From contig NC_092526.1 of assembly GCF_037038585.1 (NCBI RefSeq), forward strand, positions 36,283,501-36,347,500: 64,000 nt of DNA. The letters are read 5' to 3'. The position numbers and the translations under genes are program-made. The notes beneath the pieces were generated by a model, which was given only the letters and a program-made list of their open reading frames with translations, had not been told where the DNA came from and did no database searches. This stretch comes from Patagioenas fasciata. Its lineage: Eukaryota > Chordata > Aves > Columbiformes > Columbidae. Below, piece by piece: positions 47,401-59,400 of the stretch (position 1 is the first letter of the stretch; the number at the start of each line of letters is the position of its first letter).

Positions 47401-50400
47401 TCTGCTTTTGAACCATTTATTCTTTCTGGTTGACACCTGGGGATAGAAGGGCCTTTGGAAATCCCTTCTTCATGGTCCCTATTCTCTCTTTCAGGGTGAG
47501 AAAGGCAAGCGTGGAATAGACGGCATAGATGGCATGAAGGTAAATCCCCACTCTAGGGCAGTCTGTTTAGCCTGAGAACCCTGGCTTTTGCCCATCCAAA
47601 ACCATTGTGGGGTGCAGGAATGAGGACAGTGTCCCACATGGGGCAGTGGGGCTCCCTTCCTGCAGGGCTGTCCATCTGCTGGACAGGGACAGGGCTGGGA
47701 TGTCCCTTTTTTGGGGCTCTGGGATGATGGATGGAGTCTTCCCATGGACATCACTCATGGAGACCCCTGCTTTGTCTGTCTGACAGGGTGAAGCTGGATA
47801 CCCTGGGTTACCTGGCTGCAAAGGCTCACCTGGATTTGATGTATGTACCCCAGCGGTGCCCCTCACACATGAATGAACCAGTGCTGCCAGTCTGCTGTGA
47901 TGGCATGTGGAAACAGGGGGCTCCCAAAAAAGGGGAGCTGTGGGAGGGAGTGGCTGCTCTTGGACATGTGCCTCTAGACACGCAATGCTCATCCCAGGTG
48001 TGGCATCTCGAGGTGTCCATGGGGCAGTCTGACTTGTCCTCACCTGGAAGCTGTCCCCTGCTGCATGGGCCTGCCTGGGAAGCCGCAGGAACATTGACAG
48101 GAGGCTCTTCAGCACAGGGAACTTGGCAAAGAAGAGCTCAGTGTCAGACAGGCAAGGCCAGAATCAACCAATGTCAGTCTGCTGTGACCAACCACCCAGA
48201 AATATTGTGTTGCTTGCACAGCTCACAGTGCAAGAGTGCCATGACATCCCCACCATTGCTCCCAAGCACACATCCCTCCTATCCTTCCTGCTGGGATGCT
48301 CAGTCCATGCCTGATTTCTTACAGATAGTGATGCTGGCTTGGTTTTCAGTGATACTGCCTTTGTTTTCAACAGGGAGCTCAAGGCCCGCCTGGACCGAAG
48401 GGAGATCCTGGTGCTTATGGACCCAAGGGTGGAAAGGTGAGCTTCTCTGATCAGCCTCACGCAGGAGGAGAGGTGCTGATATCCCACCCGCCTGCAAAAG
48501 GGAAAGGTGGTGATGGACCCATCGCTGGCCTCCTTGCACTGCTTGGGAGCAAGCCTGTGCTGGAGGACATTGCACGTCACCCACACTAAGATCTGGCCAG
48601 TGTGACTCCCAGTGTGCCTGAGGTTGGCGGATGCCCCCAAGCCTGGCATATGAGCATCCCTGAGATGTTGGGGGGCTGCTGTGAAAAGTGGTTCGCATTG
48701 GGCAGGTGGAGTGGTGGAGGGATCTACCTGGGGATGTGGAGCTCCCAGGGGAGGGACAGCAGCCCACAAAGGGGCTTGGGGTGCACAGAGGCTCGCGACA
48801 CCTCTGCACCATGGGAGCCGAAATCCACGGCTGGATGCAGTCTTGACAGTGCCTTGTGTCTTTGCCAAGGGGGAGCCTGGAGACGATGGAAAACCTGGCC
48901 GACAGGGCATTCCCGGCAACCCTGGAGAGAAGGTGAGTGAAACACCTGTGTGGGAGCATCCTCAGCCCTCTGCCAGAGGGGGAGGCATCCTCTTTGCCAG
49001 CCTTGACTTTGAAACAGACATTGCCCAAGAGCACAGGGCTTTGCTCCAAAACCTGCTGACTTGTCTCATTTGCACCCCTGTGGCTTGTTCACACAGGGTG
49101 CACCTGGAAACCAAGGTGAGCCTGGACCAGCAGGAGAGACTGGCGATGAGGTGAGTCCTCTGCCTGTGATGCCCTCCATGCATGCTTGCTGACCATTCCC
49201 ACCTCCTGACTCACCCCGTTGCTTTTCTGCAGGGTGCTCCTGGCGCGGATGGTCCTCCTGGAGAACGGGTAAGCGAGGGCACTGCTGCTGGGCACCGTGT
49301 TGGCAGGGCATGGACTGGTACCCTGCAGAAGGGGTGGGCTGGAGGTGAGTGATCAGGGGAAGGCTTTACTCCTGCTTGGGAGCAGGTCTCAATTTTGTGT
49401 TCCCACCATCTCCTTTCAGGGCAGCAATGGAGAAAGAGGCCCTCCGGGCTCGCCGGGTGACCGCGGGCCAAGAGGAGAGCCGGTAACTGCATCCATGGAT
49501 GGCTTTCAGCATCTGCTTGCAAGTGGGGTCATGCTTGGCAGCCAGGGGCTGGAAATAGGTGCTGAGTGGCTGACTCCACCTGCCTGTGGGCCAGCAGGCA
49601 AGCGCAGAGCCTTTACCTACCAGCCTTGGGGGGACCTGCCATTATCCCCCAGCAATTGCTCCTTTATGCTGGTAACTAATCATTAAACAGCCAGAACCCA
49701 AAGGAGGACATGCCTGGCAAGCCAAGAGCAGGTGAAGAGTGGTCAACCCCTGCCTTATGGCTCTAAAACCAGTTGATGGAGAGCAAAGAGGCAAGATGTC
49801 CTGCTCAAGGCCTGAGTGTGGTACCAGTGGCTCAGAAAGGAAGGCCTGGGTGTGGAAGTGGAGGGGGGGACACCCTCCCCTTTTGGGTGGGAGTCACTAG
49901 TTAAGTATTTTTCCTGCCTGCTGGGCTGAGTCACCGAGTGCGAGTGTGGGAGGGACAAGCAGGAGCCCTTGGCAGGCCAGAACAAACATGTGGCAAGCGA
50001 CAGAGGTGTCACGCACGCCAGGGAGGGACAAGGGGTGCTCCTGCTCAGGGTGGGGACAGCGGGAGCCAGGGTGTCGAGGAGCAGCATCCCGGTGGGTAGC
50101 CAGACATGTCCTGGCACTGCCGGGCAGCTGCCACCACTCCTCCCTTGTCTCTGCAGTGGGGACAGCGAGTGTCTACCACCAGCTCAGAGATGGGGGACAG
50201 AGGTCTGCCCTGGGAGGGGTCTGCTGGCAGCCTCCCAGTTCCCGTTTAGTGCTCAGGGAGTGGCGCTGTCGCATGTGGTGTGTGGGGCAGATGTGTGCAG
50301 GAGGTGAAGACAAGCCAGTGTCCTGGAGTTAAATTGTTCAGCAGATGATGAGCTGCTTCCTTCCAAATTGTAGTCCAAGCACGAGGCTGCATAATCTTGC

Positions 50401-53400
50401 CAGAAACGTCTCCGCTGGCACTTGGGGCCCTTTGGAAATTGTGTTTTTTATTTACTGTTTGGCTTAGGCATGTGGAAGCTTCTAGCTTGCAAACAGCAGC
50501 TTTTGCTCGCCAAGTTTTCAACTGTTTTCCTTAAAGTTTTAAGTCAGGTGTGATTGTCAAGGGGAAGCTTCTGAGCACATCCCTTCCCTGGGGGCTGCCT
50601 GGCCCCAGGGCTGCAGGCAGAGCAGCACCTCATGCAAAGACACTTGTATTGCAGCGCTTGGTGCTGGCTGATCTCAGGAGTGGCTTGGCTGTAAGGTGCA
50701 GAGCTCTGTCCTGCAGCTCTGTAAGGGGTAACGTTCCACTTTGGGAGGGTGCGGGAAAGCTTTGTTTTGAACTGCCAGGAGCTTCCAGCAAGTCCTTGGG
50801 CTGCAGGGGTGGGGGCCATGCCTTCTGGTTCTCCTTTTGCCTCCCTGGCTTGCTCGCTCCTGGCTGTGGGTCTAGGTGGGGAAGGTGCCCTGAAGGCAGC
50901 CTGGGTCTGGCAGGCACACTGCCTTGTTGGGATGCAGCTCTGCTGGGCTGGTGGAAGACTGTCCCTCTCCACACTGGTTAAGTGAAAATGGAACCGAGCC
51001 ATACCCTTGGGCATTTCCTTTTACTGGAGCTGTTGGGGTGCAAGAACACCCAGACTCAGACTTACCAGGTTCTCCTGGGCTGTTAATCCTCTGCAAACAG
51101 CCCTAACCCAGCTCAGGGTGCTGAATGTTGGCAAAGCAGAGAGGAAAGCGCCAGTGATGAGATGTGGACACATCCCTCCCCATCTGCTGGCTCATTTCCT
51201 CGGAAATTCCCATAGCTCCACAAGTTTGGCAGGCTGGAGAAAGGAGGGATGGAGGCTGCTAACCTGGAATTGCTGCCTATGTATAGGGACAGTAGCTCTT
51301 CTCCATGCAGACTACTCAGGGCAGGAGCTGCTCTAAAAAAGCAGCCATGGTTGCAGAGTGTGGCTGGGAAAAGCCACTACGTGGTTTTGGGGCCAGGGCC
51401 ACATCTGTGTATCTGCAGAAGCCTTGAAAGATGGATCTCTCCAGACTTTTGCTTTTCTGACACAAAATGAGCTGAAACATGTCACCCAGAGGCAAGCACT
51501 CCCACCCTTCAGAAGGCCACCTTCTTACAGCTATCTTGGCTTCAAGGTGGCCACACTAGCCTGTCTTTCCCCACACCTCTGATAGTTCCCTACCCAGCTC
51601 CTGCATCTGCCTCAAGCCTCCTTGTTTGGACAACTGCATTTCTATCCAGCATGTGCTATCAGTGCTGCACCTCTGCTCCCCATTGCATGCAGGGTCCTTT
51701 GCACCCTACACCTGTCCCTCTTTGAGTTTCTCATGCCCTTTGTGTGCCTTTTCAGGGAGAGCCTGGACCACCTGGTGACCAAGGGCGGGAAGGACCCCTC
51801 GGACCACCTGGTGACCAGGTAAGAGCTTGGATTAACCTTCTGGATCCCAGGTGGAAGTGGTTAGGACAGTGAGGAGAGTCAGGTAAGGGGCTTGACTTGT
51901 GCCACACCATCTTGGGGCAAGTTCTCAGCGTCTTCCAGACAAGGTAGCAAAGCTGGTGAAGAGAGGGAGTGATTTCTGGGTGAACCCAGCATATGAAGAG
52001 GGCTAAAGTAAAATGGAGACTTGGCTGCCGGGCTGGGGACAGAGCAACCTCCAGGCCATTTCCCAATCCCATGGAAACAGATGTCAACACATCTGACAGA
52101 TTTGGAAACTGGCAAGTGCAAGCTGAAGCAACGCACAAAATGTTCAGGCCTGGGGCCAGATGCTGCTCACCGTGGTCAGGGGAGTCAATAAGACATCTTG
52201 TGTCAGTGAGGATAGCCTGAGAGAGCTCCAGCAGTGCCTGTGACACCCTTGGCATACGCAGACAGAGTCTGCTCAAAGCCAGAATTCCTTAAGTCTGCTT
52301 GCTGCAAGGTCTGGCCTTCCTGCTCTGGGGTCTGCTTGTCCTTGTGCACCTCAAGGAACAGATCCCAGACACCATGGGCTTTATGGAGAGCAGAGCTGGC
52401 TATCTCCAGCCTGAGAAAGGCTTTTGCCCCCTGTACAATTAAAGGCTCTTTCTTCCCAAAGACATACCCAGCTCCCAAGTAATAACTCTGGGTCTGGCGG
52501 TGTTGCTGGGTTGATCCTCCAGGGCAAAAGCACTGATTGCAACGACCAACTGGGTCTTTGTACCTGAGCAAGCATGCTTTGACAACACTCTTGGACAGGG
52601 CTCTGTGGGACAATTCCCCTCCTACTCATACCACCAGTTTTGATGGAGCCCAAGATACAAGGAAATATCGAGATAAACATTCCCACACTGGTGGAGCAGG
52701 TCTTCCAGAATAGGTGAAGCATGGAGATCAGTGTGCGGACCAAGACGAGACAGCTTTTGAATTCATTTATGATTGACCAAATGTTGAAGAGCACTGAAGG
52801 AGATCTGAAGTGCAGGACAGTCATGAAGGGGCTGCTGTTGTGTTCACATTATCCCCAGCATGGGTGACCCCCACAGCAGACCTACATCATGCTGCAGCCT
52901 GAAGGGAGAACATGTCTGTGCCAGGGTTGTGCTTGCCTGGAGTTGGGATTCCCTCAAGCTTGTCTCATGCTAGTGAACAGCACCAAATTCACACAGGAGG
53001 ATTTTCCAGATCGTACTGTCTTTAGATGAGCTGAACTCCTCTTGCAACCGAAGAGTGTCTGGCAGCATCCAGTTTATTGGGCACTGCTGTGGTGTGAGGT
53101 CTCATTTTGGGAGGTGGCCCTGATGGAAAGGCAGCTCTTTGGATATAGATACGTAATTGACTGGTGCTGCAAGCTGACACCAGGGAAGGAAGAATGACCA
53201 GAGCTGCTCTTGGTGTGGTAGAGGCTAATTCCAGGTTCAAAGCAGAAGGACTGTGCAGAAATCAATTAAGATGGATATTTGACATAAGCCTGGGAGCCAA
53301 AGCTGTGTAAGTATGGTGGGGAGCCAGGCTGGGGTAGATCCTGCCTCCAGCCAGTCTTCACTGGTGGGGATGAGGAAAAAGGGAAAAGAACAGTCCCCTT

Positions 53401-56400
53401 GCTGCCACTGAGCCTGTGGGACACCAGTTTTCCCTCCCCAGCACTGAACTTGTGTCTAACCCCTGTCAGAGAGGGAAGCATTACAGAAGCACCTCGAACA
53501 CCTTCCCAGACCAAAGACTGCCCCACCACCTCCACAGCTCCAGGGAGATTACAAAAGCAATTGCAAAGCAAGGATTTTTTTTCCATAAGCTGAAGAAGAA
53601 CGCTTTTGCTAGGCCAAATTAAAAATAAATGTGTAATTGTGCTTGGGCAAGAGTAGGACTTTGGCAAACACAAGTGTTTTTCAAGCCTTGTTATCTGCAA
53701 GCTCTGGATCTTGGAGCGTATTTCTCTTGGCAAGGGGAAAGGGCTCCCACTAACCTGTGACTCCCTTTCATCCTCTTTCTATCCGAGACAAACAAAGGGT
53801 CAGCACGCTCTTTCCCTGATCCTCATGGGCAGGTTTGGCTGTTCCTCTCTCTTTTCGGCCTTGGTGCCTGTCCCTCCTGCAGTTCTTTTTGCACCTTGAA
53901 AAGTAATGGACAGGGAGCTGCTGAAGATTTCCCAATCCAAAATCCTGCATCTTCAGAAACTCCTCCACGGCCATGAGGGATTTGCACTGTGTGCTGCAGT
54001 GAGGACAAGCATGACCAGTGCGAGCCAAGGGTGCTCTGGATCCAGCTTTGGCTGATGTGAGCGATCATGAGTTGTGTCCCTCCTTCCCAGCTTTCTCTCT
54101 TCTGGGCTTTTGTGCAAATATGAGGTCACACGCCTTTGAGCAGTTTAGTGCTCTGCACTGTACAGCTTTAAGTTCTCTGCACCCACCTGTGCACCTTTCC
54201 TTGGAAGAAGGGTGCATGCAGTGTGCGTGGATGTTTGGCACCAGCTTCTCCCAGCTGCTGTTGTGTGAAGAGGGAGCAGAGATGACAGCTAGAAGGGATT
54301 ACAGCTTCCTCAGCTTTTGAGTGGTGAGAAAGCGGCTGCAGAGCTGGGCTAGGCTGAGCCCCAAAAAACTCAGAGATTCTGATGATGCACTGAAAATATG
54401 GAGGAGGCTCTTGGGCATGTGCTGCTGAAGCCCAGGTATCACTGAGCAGGTGTTGCCTTCTGCCTACCAGGAGCCTGCAGTCATGTAGCTCATCATAGTC
54501 AATGTTTCAGAGGTCAGGAATCTTGAACTGGCATTCTTGCTGCCTGCAGCAGCGGTGATGGAGAGGACAGTTTGTCATTGCTTGCTCACTCCCAGCTCCC
54601 ATCACAGCTTGCTTTCTGCCTTCCCTCTCCCCACCTTTGTCATCTCCATCGCCCGGGGACTGGCTTCACACCCAGCTCAACATGAGCTGCTGCCTTGCTC
54701 CAGTGTTCAGAGCTGCAGGCAAGAGCATCATTACCAATCTCCTGGCAAGTAAACCCCATCAAGTGCTGTTGGCACTGAGCAGAAGGTGGAGGGGCTTCCT
54801 TGAGCATCTTTTGGAGCTCTTGGAGAAAAAAATCCCCCCTCCCACCTCCTCTCTTGTCTCTGACTGTCTCTGGCCATCCCTGCAGCTGATGAAGTGAACA
54901 GCCTCTGCCCAGATGGGATGTGGCAGAGTGACAGCTCTGGTCTGTTCCAGCACACACTGCCAGAGCTCCTGAGGACAAACTCCTTGGAGCCACAGAAGGG
55001 CCTCTACAAGCCCGGCTGTGACCCAGACACGTCTGAGCTCTGGGGCATGGGGAAGAACTCTGTGGAGGAGGAGGTCTGTGTCACCTTCAGGGTGACATGC
55101 TCTAGCAAGTACACTTCTCTACCCCAAGGACATCTCTGTCACAGCTGATGAGATGCCACTGTGCAACTCAGCTGTGCTTTTCTGCTAGAAAGCGTCACCC
55201 TTACCTCCCTGGGCTTCTTCCCCACCAGACCCAAGTGTGGAGGACAAGGATGGCTTCCAGGCCTTGGAGGTTCTGCTCAGAGGCTGCTCCTTCCTGCAGC
55301 TCAGCTGCTGCTGAGAGCACACGATGTTCAACCTGTGCCTGCAGTGTCACACCTTGGCCCAGAAAGCTTCTTGTTTTGACTGGTGCTCAGTAGGGATTTG
55401 GCCAGGACTGCCTCTGATGGGGTTTTGCGGTGCAAGTGGGATGTAAGCCAGCCTGGGGAGCTGCTACCTCTGCAGAGAGGAGTTGGTGAGGGGCACAGGA
55501 GGAGCTGGGCACAGCTCCTGAAGCATCTTCCCTCTGCCTTAATCCACATCAATAGGTCCTTTCTTGTGAGTCTGGCCGAGGTGGAGGTGACTCACTGATG
55601 GGTACCAGAGCATGAGGTGGATGCCTCCACCCATCACACATGAAATTAAGGGACCAGCCCTTCAGGACAGGAGGGGAACCAAGACAAAAATCCCTATTGT
55701 GAGAGCTCTTTGTGTTTCCCCAGGGCGAGGCTGGACCCCCGGGACCCAAGGGCTACAGGGGTGACAATGGCCCCCGTGGCAGTGAGGTAAGTGCTGCTTC
55801 ATCACCGCATTTTGTGGGGGAAGGAATGAAGGGAAGACCAGGATATGCTGCCTAGATCTCTTGGATCTTGGAAGCCTGTTGTAGGTACAAATTCAAGTGC
55901 TAGCTTCTTGATAGATATACCAAGGCATTTTTTTATGGGTCCTTAAGGCCATGGCTGCCTTTTTCCCAACCTCCCAGGGGTCATTTCATGGAGAAGGTAT
56001 AGCCACACCACAATCTGCATGGCTTCCTGTCACAGAAGCTGGGGGACCTGCTCTCTGAGGGCAGCCACCCAAATCTGCTGGCAGATTTGATGCCCAGGGC
56101 AGGGAGAAAGCTGAATCCTAAGCCCAGCTGTGGACTTTGCACTGTTCTTGTATAAGCAAAACATCTCCTGTGATGGGCTTGTGGTGATAGCTGGTTGTTT
56201 CAGAAGACATCATCTTCCCAGCTCAAAGGATAATGTGCAATGCTTGGCTGCTGTTTCTTCTCCTTCCAGGGCCCAAAGGGATTGCCTGGAGCACCTGGGC
56301 TGCCTGGAGAGCCTGGCCTGATGGGAGAAAGGGTGAGTGCTATTTGTTTGGTGGGATTGCATGTTATGTAGAAAGGATGTACAATGATCTGGTTCCACAC

Positions 56401-59400
56401 AGGCTGATCCAGCTCACGGAGAAAAGAAATTACATTTGTACACAGCTGAGATGCTAGGAAAACTTGCAATCAGCCTGCTTTTAAATATGCATTATATCTG
56501 CAGGCTTAAAGAGAGGTATTTTGAGGTGTGCTTTCCAGAAACAGAGACCTGATACTGCTAAGTCTGTTCCCAGCTTGTGGCTGTATCCCCAGTCTCTGAG
56601 ACAGCATCACCCTCTTCTCAGTGGCTGTGCAGATTGCAAACAGCAAGATTGCCTTTTTTACCTGTCTGCACCAATGTCCAGCCTACCAGCCACATGTTTT
56701 ATGCACAGATATTTTGCTGTGGAGATAAACTGTCCAAGGAAGTCAGGATCCTACTGCTGTGCTATCTAAGGGGTCTGTTCTTCATTATCTCACATATTTT
56801 TCCCTTCCTTACCAGGGGGAGGATGGCCCTTCTGGGAATGGCACAATTGGATTCCCAGGCGCCCCCGTAAGTTGTTGTTTTTTGGTTTTTGGTTGTTTTT
56901 TTTTTTTTTTTGTCCTGCTTTGAAACTGTAAGACCATTATTTCTGTTTGTCAGACCTAACATGCTTTCTTTCTTTCATCCCCAGGGGCAGCAAGGAGACA
57001 GAGGTGACCCTGGCATTAACGTAAGTGTGTTGCTTGCTAATATATACAACAGAAATTGCCCTGGCCGGTGGTTTGGCTCCTAGAACCTCTCCATCACCTG
57101 CATGGTGAAATGGGCTCCCTGAAGCAGCCTGGTCCTTCAAACCCTCTTTTCCTTCTGCCCGCCTCTCCTTGTGATGGATGTTTCTGGTGGAAGTGTCCTG
57201 CCTTGGTGCACTGGTGGTAACAACCAAGGGCAGCAGCCTGTCATCGGTGGTCTCTGCAGCTCTGGAGCCAGAGTTTGGGGTTGGAATTGCCACCCAGGGG
57301 GAGCTGGATGGTGCTGTAATAGTGGAAGCCACCTAAGATGCTCAGTCCCTCAGCAACACTACAATTTAGTGCTAGGGAGCCTATATGCTGCTCTTTGCAC
57401 CCCCTCTCACACCAGCTCTCAGAAGGTCTCTCACAAGGTCACTGTGTGCCAGCACTGACTTCACTGTGCTAACAACAGCGGTCCATGAAGGAGTCTCTTC
57501 TCTACTATTTTTCAGGGAACAAAAGGCTATGTTGGCCCTAAAGGTGATGAAGGAGAAGCTGGAGACCCTGGAAATGATGTGAGTTATCTGCATAAAGCTG
57601 AATCATCTTTCTCTGTGAACACAGTGCAGGAGCTTTGGGCTGGGTCTCTGACACTACCTCACCTAATGGTCAGAGCCCATCAGGCTTTGTAAGTCTGCAA
57701 GTGCCCTTTGCCACTGAGTGGTGTTTGATGGCAAGGAGAACTGTCTCCAGAGGTTTGTTTTGTTTCCTACAGCTTATGGGTGGCAAACCTCCAGATCTGT
57801 TAGGTTGAGGTGAGTATCACCTCTGCAAGGTTTTGTGTGCTTCCAGATAGCACCAATGGTTGCATCTGTGCTGCCTCACTGGGAGATTTTCCCAGTGTCT
57901 GTCCCAACCCTCCCAAGCCCTAACTTATTTGGCTGGGTACAGTAATATCAGATAACACTTTTGTGGTTAAGCAGGGCTCAGCAGACATCTGGAGGGGAAG
58001 GTGCTGCATCCTGGCATGCACAGATTAGTGGATGTTGTTTTTGTTTTCATTCCAGAACCCAACCCCTGGTCCCAGGGGCATCAAAGGAGCGAAGGGCCAT
58101 AGGGGACCTGAAGGCCGCGCGGTAAGCAAGGGACCCTGGCAAGGTTTGCACCGATGAGCGCAGCATGCTGGCCTGACGGAGCTCCCAACAGCAGGGCTCG
58201 CTGCTGATGTGCTGTGCTTGGCCCTGGTCATAGCAGGGACAAGACAGTCTGAAAACCCTCTGCTTCAGCCTGGTACACAGGTCTCAAATCAGGGCAGAAA
58301 TGACAGGCACTTGTGCTTTTTCATGAGCAAAGCGTTCTCATATGATCAGGTTCATTAAGGGTAAGCAGCCCTTTGGAGTGCCATCCCGAACCCGAAAACA
58401 TTTCAGTTTGTAGTCTAGAGGCTGAAGTTGAGGCGTCTTCCCAGCAAATGGCATTCATCCATCCCCTGGGTATTGTGGGGGCAATGCCAAGCCACATCAG
58501 ACATGGTCTGTGTGCTTGCTGCCTGCAGCAAGAGCTTGCCTTCACACCTCGGTGGGCATGGCACGTGTGGAAGTGGGTCTCCTTCCCCCCACCGCTGTGC
58601 AGCCCTGGGACATCATGCAAGCAGATGTACCTGCTCAAAGCCCAGTGCAGGGGCCAGCAACTGGGAAACCAAGAGACTTTTCCTAACTCTGTTTTGCCTA
58701 GAAAGTCATCGGCAGAATATGCCACAGATAGGACTGGCTGCGCTTGTAACTGTTGTCTCCATGCTTCTGTTTGACAGGGACCACCAGGACCTGTGGGGCC
58801 TCCAGGACCAGATGTGAGTGGGACTGCTCGCTTGCTAGATCTGTGTTTCCCCTGCCATGCGTGGTGGTTCCCGGGAGGGGGTCACTGCTGCAGGAGCCCT
58901 GTGCTCTAAAGCTGGGTGGTGGCTGCCCCTCGTTACTGTCATATTGAGTCTCACTGTCCAGATGTCCTTGATGCTAGTTCTCTCTGTAGTGTGGCCCACT
59001 TGCCCCTCATTCATTTCCAGATCAGGACCTGCTGTGAGGGCACAAAGCAGTGGTGGTGGTGGGCAGCACCTGGGAGCCAGGAAGCTGCTTTCACTGTAAT
59101 TCAGGTGTTTATTTACTTCTGTTTTCAGGAATGTGAAATCTTGGACATCATCATGAAGATGTGCTGTGAGTACCATGTGCTGGTCCTCCTACCCCATTTG
59201 GCTCCTTGCTGAGCTGGTGTAGCTGCTTTTTCTCTGGGGTCCCAGCAAGCAGGGCCATCCCAGTGTGCAGAGGGATGCCATGGGCTTTGCTGCCCTTCCA
59301 TGAGTCACATTTAGGTCAATAAGCTGGGGCAGAGGTGGGAGGTCCTCCCTGCAGCTGGGACAGCAACCCAAAAGAGGTAAATATTTGTATGCTGCCATCC

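Noticed and set aside
48164-49049. Long minus-strand open frames of about 250 codons opposite COL6A1 exons 15-16
   Set aside because: They are antisense to Gly-X-Y exons and GC-rich introns, where stop codons are rare on the other strand. No domain is visible.
49483-55723. Missing helix exons in the two largest COL6A1 introns
   Set aside because: Exons 19, 20 and 21 join in register with the known alpha-1(VI) helix and the total is 336 Gly-X-Y-region residues, so nothing is missing.
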